From NCBI GenBank assembly GCA_029245725.1, contig JAQWOT010000219.1:1-39602 (forward strand): DNA of 39,602 nt, given 5' to 3'. Below, piece by piece: positions 8,842 to 15,645 of this stretch; position 1 is the first letter of the stretch, and each line of letters starts with the position of its first letter. This DNA comes from SAR324 cluster bacterium (GTDB lineage Bacteria > SAR324 > NAC60-12). Made by a program: the position numbers and the translations under genes. The notes under the pieces were generated by a model. The model was not told where the DNA came from, made no database searches, and worked only from the letters and a program-made list of their open reading frames with translations.

Positions 8842-10458
8842 TCAGGCTGGGTAATGCAGCCGGTCGCTGCTGTCCCAACTATATCCTGCGGCAGCCAAGA
8901 TCTCACGAGCTTTCTTGGTGCTGGAAGGCCGGGCTTTGAGTGAGGCGTTGTGCCAGAACTCATTGGCTGGCGCAATCACAGAACCACCCTTGTCAGCAAA
9001 ACCAGACATCACGACGGCCTGGATGACATCTCGGGGCACTACGTGATCGATTGCTGCTCGGAAGATCGGATCCTGTAGGGGGCCTCGGAGGTGGTTGAAC
9101 ATGAAACCATACCAGCCATGGCTGGAGTAGCCCTTGCCCACAATACCATTGATCTTGTTCAGATCCTCTACCAAAGCTGGCTTGAGAATGTAACGTGTAC
9201 GGTCACACTCTCCCGTTTCGATCGCAGCAGCCATCGCATCGTGACTACCGTAAGTTACACGGATGATGCCCGCACACTTTGGAGCTCGGAAATGAGACTT
9301 ATTGGCAGAAACCTTCAGTTCCTTACCCCGGTCCCAGTAGTCAAATTTGAAGGGGCCACTACCAATCGGATTTTCATTGGCAAACTTCAACACGTCATCA
9401 ACATTGACCTTCTCGGGAATGTCTTTCCAAATGTGTTGCGGCAGAATGAAAATTTGAGCGAAGAAGTTGATCATCAGCGGAGCGTGTGGAGCCGTTAGCT
9501 TGATGCGCAACGTGTTCTTGCCAGTAATGGTGACCGATTCAAACTTCTCTAACGAAGAAATGAAGAATGGAGCCTTCCACTGTTTGTGATAATCGAAGGT
9601 AAACTTCACATCAGCCGGAGTGACCGGTTTTCCATCATGGAAGGTCATGCCCTCTCGTAAGGTGATATCAACAGTGGTTGAATCAACAGCTGTAATAGAT
9701 GTTGCAGCCCAGGGCTCAATGCTGCCATCCGGACCAACCTGCAATAGTCGGTCATAGATCATTCGCAGTTCTTTGAATTCGTTGGAATCTGTCACAGAGA
9801 CCGGATTCAAATTTTTAAGTGGAGAAGTTTGTCCAGTCCGAATGTAACCATCTCCACCGGTGGTTGTGGCCGCAATGTCTGTCCACAGACTGCCGATTCC
9901 CTCACCGACTTGCGGAACGACTCCTTTGAGGCGATCCTCCCTGTAGGCGTTCGTCATGCTCGGATAAACTATTGGACTGCTGGCTGCGTCATTGTAAATT
10001 GTCTCTTGAATTTGTAGTACCAAATCCCGTCGCTTCTGCGGATCCATCTCCACTTGTTGGGCATCGCTGAGTTCGTTGACCCGAGAATTATTGTAACCCC
10101 ACTTGTTGTAGTTACCATCACGGTGATGCATCATCGCTGTGAAGGTCTCTGGATCAATCCGGTTCGCTCGACCAGTCCAGCGGACAATGAACATATCAAA
10201 GTCTTTCTCGTTGAAAACCTTGCCGATACCCATATTGTAATCTTCAGCGGCCAACTTCACATCCCAACCAATCTTCTTACAAGCCTGGGTGATCAACCGT
10301 CCCATCTCCGGACGAACCGGATCGAATCCAGCATTCGCTGTCAACAATGTCATGCTCTCTACTGGCTTGCCTGCGGCATGAGCCAGACTAGGTAGGCCAG
10401 AAGCAGCAGCTACCCCAGCCAATGCTCCTGTCCTCTTCAAAAATTCTCTTCGTTTCAT
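8842..10458 (-). CDS. Tat-exported ABC solute-binding protein, SBP family 5, with circularly permuted domain order
   Basis: A 538-residue periplasmic binding protein for the Opp/Dpp-type importer. Residues 1-29 are a twin-arginine signal (KRREFLKRT, then a hydrophobic stretch ending AHA). The order after that is odd. Residues about 30-185 (from GKPVESMTLLTANAG through IVYPSMTNAYREDRLKGV) look like the C-terminal segment of family-5 binding proteins. Residues about 203-538 (from YIRTGQTSPLKNLNPVS, MTFHDGKPVTPADVKFTFDY) look like the normal N-terminal and middle parts. The protein ends AAAGYSWDSSDRLHYPA, the point where a normal family member would continue with the residues found here at 30. 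Total length is normal, so this looks like a true circular permutation, not a fusion or duplication. The start ATG follows GGAGGAATC. It is first in the operon, as usual for a highly expressed binding protein. Confidence 0.9.
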   Translation of the reverse strand: MKRREFLKRTGALAGVAAASGLPSLAHAAGKPVESMTLLTANAGFDPVRPEMGRLITQACKKIGWDVKLAAEDYNMGIGKVFNEKDFDMFIVRWTGRANRIDPETFTAMMHHRDGNYNKWGYNNSRVNELSDAQQVEMDPQKRRDLVLQIQETIYNDAASSPIVYPSMTNAYREDRLKGVVPQVGEGIGSLWTDIAATTTGGDGYIRTGQTSPLKNLNPVSVTDSNEFKELRMIYDRLLQVGPDGSIEPWAATSITAVDSTTVDITLREGMTFHDGKPVTPADVKFTFDYHKQWKAPFFISSLEKFESVTITGKNTLRIKLTAPHAPLMINFFAQIFILPQHIWKDIPEKVNVDDVLKFANENPIGSGPFKFDYWDRGKELKVSANKSHFRAPKCAGIIRVTYGSHDAMAAAIETGECDRTRYILKPALVEDLNKINGIVGKGYSSHGWYGFMFNHLRGPLQDPIFRAAIDHVVPRDVIQAVVMSGFADKGGSVIAPANEFWHNASLKARPSSTKKAREILAAAGYSWDSSDRLHYPA

Positions 10459-10509
10459 GATTCCTCCATCGTTTAGATAGCCAGAAACTCCCCTGATTTA
10501 GGGATCGCT

Positions 10510-10538
10510 TTTATCTTTTATGTCATCCATAATGTCAA
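10510..10538 (-). promoter_or_regulatory. Candidate sigma-70-type promoter of the catabolic operon
   Basis: On the minus strand TTGACA (10538-10533) is followed after 17 nt by GATAAA (10515-10510), a perfect -35 and a 4-of-6 -10. It lies about 50 nt before the binding-protein start and precedes the longest operon in the window. Prediction only. Confidence 0.5.
10520..10537. repeat. Direct repeat ATGTCA x2 overlapping the operon promoter
   Basis: ATGTCA occurs at 10520-10525 and 10532-10537, a start-to-start distance of 12 bp and so about one helical turn. The copies lie between and across the candidate -35 and -10. The position suits a regulator site, but the repeat is short and could be chance. 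Confidence 0.3.
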
Positions 10539-10753
10539 ATGAAGTTATTTCATAGAATCATACAATTTTGTTATGCATCGATCTGAGACGTAGGATGTCG
10601 TAGGTTTTTTAAGGAACAACTGAGGATTTTAAAGATTGAGCAGGTGACCAAGAATAAGTTGTTCCTTCATAAAACTCATTCTTAGTACAACATTGAAAAT
10701 GAATAATCTTAATTATTAAAATATCATTAACACATTCTTAACTTGTGGCTTGC

Positions 10754-11137
10754 TCACTCAAAATCTTCCCAAGACCAGTCGTGATTTTCTGAAGGATCAT
10801 AATTCAATGACTCCACAGAGCTTTCTTGGCGCAAAATTTTTCCATCCTGGTAGGTAATGGCAGTGATTACCGAACTGAACTTTGCATCATCTTCCTTGAA
10901 TTTCAGAAACCGGTGAAGACATAGAAAGGTAGGGCCCTCGAAAATCACCCTAGAGGGTCCAACTGTGATCATTCCTTTCACTTGGCTGATTAGCTCTTTG
11001 TCAGCTTCAATGTCAATTCGGTTTCCAGTTCGATGGTCGATCGTGATGTAATCAGAATGATAAAGGGCATCTACCAGAGAAAAATCATCCTGCATTCCCA
11101 TTTCCCACGCCTTGTTGAATTCGTCTGCTTTGCTCAT
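10754..11137 (-). CDS. NTF2/SnoaL-like small protein of unknown function
   Basis: A 127-residue protein from the ATG at 11137, which has AGGA at good spacing; an upstream ATG at 11185 lacks one. The pattern of an N-terminal helix (DEFNKAWEMGMQDDFSLVDA), then YHSDYITIDHRTG and beta strands ending in GKILRQESSVESLNYD suggests the cone-shaped NTF2/SnoaL fold, common in small enzymes and ligand binders. It has no signal peptide and no membrane segment. It stands alone between the operon promoter region and the small lipoprotein gene. Fold assignment is moderate; function unknown. Confidence 0.7.
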   Translation of the reverse strand: MSKADEFNKAWEMGMQDDFSLVDALYHSDYITIDHRTGNRIDIEADKELISQVKGMITVGPSRVIFEGPTFLCLHRFLKFKEDDAKFSSVITAITYQDGKILRQESSVESLNYDPSENHDWSWEDFE

Positions 11138-11302
11138 TTGGAGTCCTGTTTTGATGTTTTCGGAATGGAGGTTAAGGAACACCAAGCATCATCACCAACT
11201 GAATGGTAGAAGCAAGCGAATTTAAGATAGACTCATGCCTGATATTTCTTGAAGTAAATTGGGTAGGAGGAAAAAATTGAGAGGATTTCGAGGGGAAGAG
11301 AG

Positions 11303-11337
11303 CTCCCAAGACTTAGCAGGAAGGTAGTCTCTGGGAG
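11303..11337 (-). terminator. Hairpin downstream of the small lipoprotein gene, possible terminator
   Basis: CTCCCAAGACT (11303-11313) pairs with AGTCTCTGGGAG (11326-11337), an 11-bp stem with one bulge and a 12-nt loop. It begins 17 nt after the lipoprotein stop. On the minus strand the following bases are pyrimidine-rich without a clean T run, so efficiency is uncertain. Confidence 0.4.
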
Positions 11338-11353
11338 AAATAACTTTGTTGTT

Positions 11354-11485
11354 TCAAGAAAGAGTGTTGCGCATTACGCATTCGTTGTAAGTGTCATTGC
11401 CACTCATAACGGAGGTGCAACTAGTACTACAACCGCTGATATTGGAGAGGGTAAGAACTACAACGCTGAAGAGTAGGATTCTCAT
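11354..11485 (-). CDS. Small predicted lipoprotein, 43 residues
   Basis: A short open frame from an ATG at 11485 to a TGA at 11354-11356. The product starts MRILLFSVVVLTLSNISGC: a short basic n-region, a hydrophobic core and a lipobox ISGC with the acceptor cysteine at residue 19. Two further cysteines lie in the 25-residue mature part. The form matches small entericidin-like or other short lipoproteins attached to a membrane, but I recognise no specific family. A weak purine stretch (AAAGAGAA) precedes the start and a hairpin follows the stop. It lies between two genes on the same strand. Moderate confidence because of the short length. Confidence 0.5.
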   Translation of the reverse strand: MRILLFSVVVLTLSNISGCSTSCTSVMSGNDTYNECVMRNTLS

Positions 11486-11571
11486 GATTCTCTTTAGTGG
11501 AAAGAGTCACTGGCGAAGCATCCTGCTTCCAGTCTGAAATTTGATGGAGATTGTTTTATTACATTCAAAAA

Positions 11572-11922
11572 CTAGGCGAGCTTAGCTTTTGGATCCTTCG
11601 CTGCTTCTGTAATGAGTTGCTCTATCCCATTTTCAGGAAGGATGGAACCAATAAATGCCAATCCCACTATTTTGTCCTCATCTGCTTTAAATACTCGAGT
11701 TACTCTGCAGGAGATGGGAAGGGTTGCTTGATGTCCACCTTCTGTTTTGAGAAAAAAGGTTAGGCGAACATGGGCTGAAGGATTGAGCAGCTGTTTGCAG
11801 ACAATTCTGCAACCTGCCAGGCTCAGATCGATTATTTTTACGTGTGAAACCCGCTGTCCCTCTTCCATCTTGGCGAGCAATTGGACACGGTATCTAGGAT
11901 GTACACGATGTTCTTTTTTCAA
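11572..11922 (-). CDS. PilZ domain protein, predicted c-di-GMP binder
   Basis: A 116-residue stand-alone PilZ domain. Both c-di-GMP motifs are visible: R6-x3-R10 (RVHPR) and D32-x-S34-x2-G37 (DLSLAG). No output domain is attached, so it probably acts by binding a partner, as single-domain PilZ proteins do in motility or secretion control. The start appears to be TTG at 11922: a strong AGGAGG lies 5 nt upstream and the motifs begin within six codons, leaving no room for a later start. It has the same orientation as the lipoprotein gene downstream, separated by 86 nt. Confidence 0.88.
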   Translation of the reverse strand: MKKEHRVHPRYRVQLLAKMEEGQRVSHVKIIDLSLAGCRIVCKQLLNPSAHVRLTFFLKTEGGHQATLPISCRVTRVFKADEDKIVGLAFIGSILPENGIEQLITEAAKDPKAKLA

Positions 11923-12309
11923 AGAGGCCTCCTGTCAACAACACGAAGGATTTTGGATTTGGGCGTGTTGAGAAATTTTTGAAATTCTGAAAGCAAGGAT
12001 TTAGGTTACCTCAGTGTGGCCCTTGCGATATAGCGAACAGAAAAATTTGAGCCAATGAAAAAGTAAGTATTCAATTTGTTGCTAAAATTATGCAAGATTT
12101 CTGAATAATTTGGTGAATAAAAATTCACGGTGTTTTGAAACATTCACGGTGTTCCAACCAGCGGGATTTTGTTAGCCAATAGCGGATGTACCTTTGCAAA
12201 AGGTGACTAGTGGGTAACGTAGAGTGATCAAAGGTGTCCTTGGAATCCGACTGTAGGATCAGTGGTCATCGCTAATTATTAAATTCTTATCCAATGAATG
12301 GAGTCCTGC
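11923..12309. other. Divergent intergenic region between PilZ and SDR genes
   Basis: This 387-nt spacer separates divergent genes and must hold both promoters. It is AT-rich in its middle part (about 12040-12130) and contains the 12-bp direct repeat described separately. I see no convincing small reading frame or RNA gene. Confidence 0.6.
12123..12153. repeat. 12-bp direct repeat with an inverted repeat between the copies
   Basis: ATTCACGGTGTT occurs at 12123-12134 and 12142-12153, identical over 12 bp and offset by 19 bp (nearly two helical turns). Overlapping the join, TGTTT-TG-AAACA (12131-12142) is an inverted repeat. The arrangement suits an operator for a dimeric regulator in the divergent spacer. 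Direct observation; function inferred. Confidence 0.5.
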
Positions 12310-13086
12310 ATGGAGCTTAAACTGAAGGGAAACAAGGTAATTGTGTCGGCTGGTGGCTCTGGTATCGGGCTAGCCATTGTCCAGGGATTTCTGGCAGAAG
12401 GTGCGGAGGTGGCGACCTGTGACATTAATCCAGAGTTGGTTTCTGAGTTGAAGAGAAATCATCCCTCAGTTTACGGTGAAGAGGTGGACGTTGCTGATGC
12501 TCAGGCAGTTCAACAATTCACACAGTCTGCCATTGGAAAACTGGGTGGTCTGGATTGTTTAGTCAACAACGCTGGCATTGCAGGGCCAACCTCGCCGATC
12601 GAAGAAATTCCAGAAGCAGACTGGGAACGCTGTCTTTCGGTTTGTCTGAACAGTCAGTATTTTTTCATAAAAGCATCTGTTTTCTCTCTTCGGAAGAGTA
12701 GCAATCCCTCCATCGTCAATATCTCCTCGGCAGCTGGGAAATATGGCTTCGCCTTCCGAACTCCCTACTCTACCGCCAAGTGGGGTGTAATCGGCCTGAC
12801 CAAGTCGCTAGCGATTGAATTGGGACCTGATCAGATTCGTGTCAATGCGATCCTCCCGGGTTTGGTATCGGGAGAACGTCAGAAACGAGTACTGACAGCC
12901 AAAGCTGAAAAAAGAGGCGTCTCCTTTGACGAAATCGAGCAGGAAGCTTTCTCTTACACCTCCATTAAGTCCTATGTCACTCCGCAGGACATTGCTAACC
13001 AAGTACTATACCTGGCGTCAGAGAGAGGAAAACTAATCTCTGGTCAGGCAATCTCGGTAGATGGAGACACTCGTATGCTAGCCTAA
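12310..13086 (+). CDS. Short-chain dehydrogenase/reductase (SDR)
   Basis: A 258-residue classical SDR. The cofactor motif reads SAGGSGIG (residues 13-20), with alanine where the first glycine of TGxxxGIG is usual. NNAG lies at 86-89 and the catalytic residues are S140, Y153 and K157 (YSTAK). The aspartate in CDIN after the second strand suggests NAD(H). It acts in the cytosol on an unknown alcohol or ketone. I chose the ATG at 12310 because GGAG lies 6 nt upstream; the ATG at 12298 has no such site. Its stop overlaps, tail to tail, the stop of the BKACE gene, so the two are convergent and not one operon. A joint role in a beta-keto acid route is possible but unproven. Confidence 0.9.
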   Translation: MELKLKGNKVIVSAGGSGIGLAIVQGFLAEGAEVATCDINPELVSELKRNHPSVYGEEVDVADAQAVQQFTQSAIGKLGGLDCLVNNAGIAGPTSPIEEIPEADWERCLSVCLNSQYFFIKASVFSLRKSSNPSIVNISSAAGKYGFAFRTPYSTAKWGVIGLTKSLAIELGPDQIRVNAILPGLVSGERQKRVLTAKAEKRGVSFDEIEQEAFSYTSIKSYVTPQDIANQVLYLASERGKLISGQAISVDGDTRMLA

Positions 13087-14009
13087 AAATTGACCTGATT
13101 CTCTCCTTTTAGTTGCAGAATTTCTCTCGCTTCATCCGGAGTGGCCACTTCTACGGAGAGTCCTTCCAAGACCTGCCGGGCCTTCTGGACCTGTTGAGCG
13201 TTGCTCTCTGCCAGCACTCCTTTGGACAACCAGAGAGAGTCTTCCAATCCAACTCGTACGGAACCACCCTGGGCCGCCGACATGGCGGCAATTTGCATCT
13301 GCGAACGTCCCGCCCCAAGAACTGACCAGACATACTGATCGCCAAACAACCGGTCAGCCGTTCGTTTCATGTGAGCCACATCTTCTGGGTGAGTGCCAAT
13401 CCCTCCAAGTATGCCAAAGACTGTCTGAACCAACAGCGGTGCTTTGACCAGTCCACGATCCAAAAAATGGGCGAGATTGTAGAGATGACTGGTGTCGTAA
13501 CATTCAAATTCGAAGCGCGTACCGTTGGCGGAACAAGTCGTCAGGATCTCCTCAATATCTTGAAAAGTATTCTTGAACACCAGATCTCGACTATTCTCCA
13601 AGTGCTGGCGTTCCCAGTCATGCTTGAAGCTCGTGTAGCGTTTCAGCATCGGATAGAGCCCAAAGTTCATCGAGCCCATGTTCAGGGAAGCCAACTCAGG
13701 TTGAAGCTCCTTGGCAGGAGACATCCGCTGGGCCAAGGTCATCTGAGGAGCGCCACCAGTAGTGATGTTGATCACTACGTTACAAGCCTGCTTGATTCGA
13801 GGCAGGAACTTCAGAAAGGCTTCTGGAGTTTGCACTGGACGGCCTGTCTCCTCATCCCGTGCGTGTAAGTGAATGATGGACGCACCAGCTTGTACAGCAG
13901 CAATCGCCGCTTCAGCAATTTCGTCTGCCGTGACTGGCAGATATGGAGACATTGAAGGTGTATGGATTGCTCCTGTGGGAGCACAGGTCAGGATGGCTTT
14001 TTGAGTCAT
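13083..14009 (-). CDS. BKACE family enzyme (DUF849), beta-keto acid cleavage enzyme
   Basis: A 308-residue TIM-barrel enzyme of the Kce/BKACE family, which condenses a beta-keto acid with acetyl-CoA and splits it into acetoacetate and a CoA ester. The opening CAPTGAIHTPSMSPYLPVT is diagnostic. The zinc ligands H47 and H49 are visible in HLHARD, and the later VRVGLED carries the family's metal-binding glutamate. The ATG at 14009 has GGAG at 8-nt spacing; an earlier start at 14027 does not. The founding member acts in lysine fermentation, but the family is diverse and also includes carnitine/betaine catabolism members. The substrate here is not predictable by eye. Confidence 0.92.
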   Translation of the reverse strand: MTQKAILTCAPTGAIHTPSMSPYLPVTADEIAEAAIAAVQAGASIIHLHARDEETGRPVQTPEAFLKFLPRIKQACNVVINITTGGAPQMTLAQRMSPAKELQPELASLNMGSMNFGLYPMLKRYTSFKHDWERQHLENSRDLVFKNTFQDIEEILTTCSANGTRFEFECYDTSHLYNLAHFLDRGLVKAPLLVQTVFGILGGIGTHPEDVAHMKRTADRLFGDQYVWSVLGAGRSQMQIAAMSAAQGGSVRVGLEDSLWLSKGVLAESNAQQVQKARQVLEGLSVEVATPDEAREILQLKGENQVNF

Positions 14010-14276
14010 AGGATATTCTCCAGGCAAGAATTATTGGTTTGCCTGCGATCAAACGCTATCAAGGACTTCGATGCAAGAGTTTTATGAAAGTAACGAGTCC
14101 CCAAGGCCGATCAGCATTCCAGATGTTGGTTCCAAGAACAGAATTGAAAATACCTGGCTAACAACATCAGTGATTGAGATTTTATGGGAAATGTCTAGAT
14201 TCTCATGGTTTTCCATGTTGGAGAGATCATAGTTTTTGATCAACAAATTCATTGTCATTTCTGTTGAAGGCTCATC
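14010..14276. other. Divergent intergenic region with two inverted repeats
   Basis: This 267-nt spacer separates the BKACE and serine hydrolase genes. It contains CATGG-TTTT-CCATG (14204-14217) and GATCA-N7-TGATC (14225-14241), both within 75 nt of the hydrolase start. Either could be an operator or a weak RNA hairpin. No gene is apparent. Confidence 0.4.
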
Positions 14277-15527
14277 ATGTCAACTCGCCAAACTGTAGAC
14301 GTCAAAAGGCTTCGTCACCTTGATAACCTGCTGATCAACACCATCGGGAAACCGGGTCAACTACCTGGTGCACAAGTATTGGTCTGGCGTCGAGGAGATC
14401 TATCCTATTTTCGTTGGGCGGGCTACCGAGATCTCGAGCGAGGATTGCCGATTGAGGAGGATACGATCTTTCGGATCTATTCGATGACAAAACCAATTGT
14501 TAGTGTGGCTTTGTTGATGCTGTTGGAAGAGGGACGCTTTCGTTTGGACACACCAGCATCGGAGTTTATTCCGAAGTTTGCTGACTTGGAGGTTTTTGCT
14601 GGAGTAGATGAACAGACAGGTGAAATGCAAACGGAAGAACGCAAGAGGTCCGTAACCATCCACCAGTTGTTGACCCATACCTCTGGCTTGACCTACGAGA
14701 TGCATGCGGAACAGCATCCGGTTGCCAAGCTCTACAAGCAATCTTCTGCTGAAAGGGCCCCTTTGAGTCTTGAGGGGATGGTCGACCATTTGTTGAATTT
14801 TCCATTAGCCTACCAACCGGGAACCCGCTGGCACTACAGTGTGTCCACTGATGTTTGTGCCCGTCTTGTCGAGATCATCTCGGGTCAACCTATCGATCGC
14901 TTCTTGCAAGAGCGTATTTTTGAGCCTCTAGGGATGCGAGATACTGGTTATCACGTGCCTCCTCAGGAACTCTCTCGTTTGGCAGAGCTATATTCTGTTG
15001 CCGATTGGTTTGATCCTAACCTGTCACCGGAGACTCTGGAAAAAGCTTGGCAAAGTGGTGCCAAACTCAAACTGCTGAGCGGATTTGAATCAGAGATTTA
15101 CAAGGCACCACACAACTGCCTGCGTGGTGGACATGGGCTGGTTTCTACAGCTTTGGACTATCTGAAATTTGCCCGTATGTTGCTGCAATATGGTAAGTGG
15201 GAGGGAGAGCGTCTATTGAGTCACAAGACGGTTGAACTGATGCGAGTTAATCATCTCTCGGCAGAGCTATTCCCACTGGAAATTCGCAATAATCCTCTCA
15301 AGGAAGAAGGCTGGGGACTAGGGGTGTCGGTCAATATAGACCCCGCACAAAGTATGTGTTTGGGTAGCCAAGGAAGTTATGGTTGGGCAGGCCTGGCCTC
15401 CACCAAGTTTCTGATTGATTCTCAAGAGGAATTGATCCTGATTCAGATGGGTCAGCTGATTCCTCCTCCAGAGCATTTATTTTTTCAGTATCTTAAGAAT
15501 GTAGTCTATCAAGCACTGACCCCATAA
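14277..15527 (+). CDS. Serine hydrolase of the beta-lactamase/family VIII esterase fold
   Basis: A 416-residue class C beta-lactamase-related hydrolase. The nucleophile motif is S69-M-T-K72, the second motif Y187-S-V (WHYSVSTDV), and a late glycine/histidine motif reads RGGHGL. These are typical of EstB-like family VIII esterases and of D-aminopeptidase-like or polymer-hydrolysing relatives, not true antibiotic beta-lactamases. No clear signal peptide is seen, so it is probably cytosolic. It starts a run of five plus-strand genes but is followed by 118 nt containing a candidate promoter, so it may be transcribed separately. AAGG precedes the ATG. The ester or amide substrate is unknown. Confidence 0.88.
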   Translation: MSTRQTVDVKRLRHLDNLLINTIGKPGQLPGAQVLVWRRGDLSYFRWAGYRDLERGLPIEEDTIFRIYSMTKPIVSVALLMLLEEGRFRLDTPASEFIPKFADLEVFAGVDEQTGEMQTEERKRSVTIHQLLTHTSGLTYEMHAEQHPVAKLYKQSSAERAPLSLEGMVDHLLNFPLAYQPGTRWHYSVSTDVCARLVEIISGQPIDRFLQERIFEPLGMRDTGYHVPPQELSRLAELYSVADWFDPNLSPETLEKAWQSGAKLKLLSGFESEIYKAPHNCLRGGHGLVSTALDYLKFARMLLQYGKWEGERLLSHKTVELMRVNHLSAELFPLEIRNNPLKEEGWGLGVSVNIDPAQSMCLGSQGSYGWAGLASTKFLIDSQEELILIQMGQLIPPPEHLFFQYLKNVVYQALTP

Positions 15528-15574
15528 GGTCTGCCTCAAAAAAGAGAATTGGTTCAAATACTTGTGATTCTCAT

Positions 15575-15603
15575 TTGACATAATCAAAGAGTCTGACTAT
15601 TTT
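15575..15603 (+). promoter_or_regulatory. Candidate promoter of the molybdenum hydroxylase gene
   Basis: TTGACA (15575-15580) is followed after 17 nt by TATTTT (15598-15603), a perfect -35 and a 4-of-6 -10. The gene start lies about 43 nt further on. Prediction from consensus only. Confidence 0.45.
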
Positions 15604-15645
15604 GCGGACAGAATTTGGCACCTTTACAATCTATGGAGTTTCTCA

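Noticed and set aside
9091-9498. 135-codon plus-strand open frame
   Set aside because: Antisense to the solute-binding protein; no motif and no ribosome site.
8842-10458. Binding protein read as a fusion or tandem duplication
   Set aside because: Each region of the family occurs once and total length is normal, so permutation explains it better than duplication.
13371-13868. 165-codon plus-strand open frame
   Set aside because: It lies wholly antisense to the well-supported BKACE gene and has no family features.
14277-15527. Antibiotic-resistance beta-lactamase
   Set aside because: SMTK and YSV motifs place it in the esterase/D-aminopeptidase-like group. There is no clear signal peptide and no resistance context.
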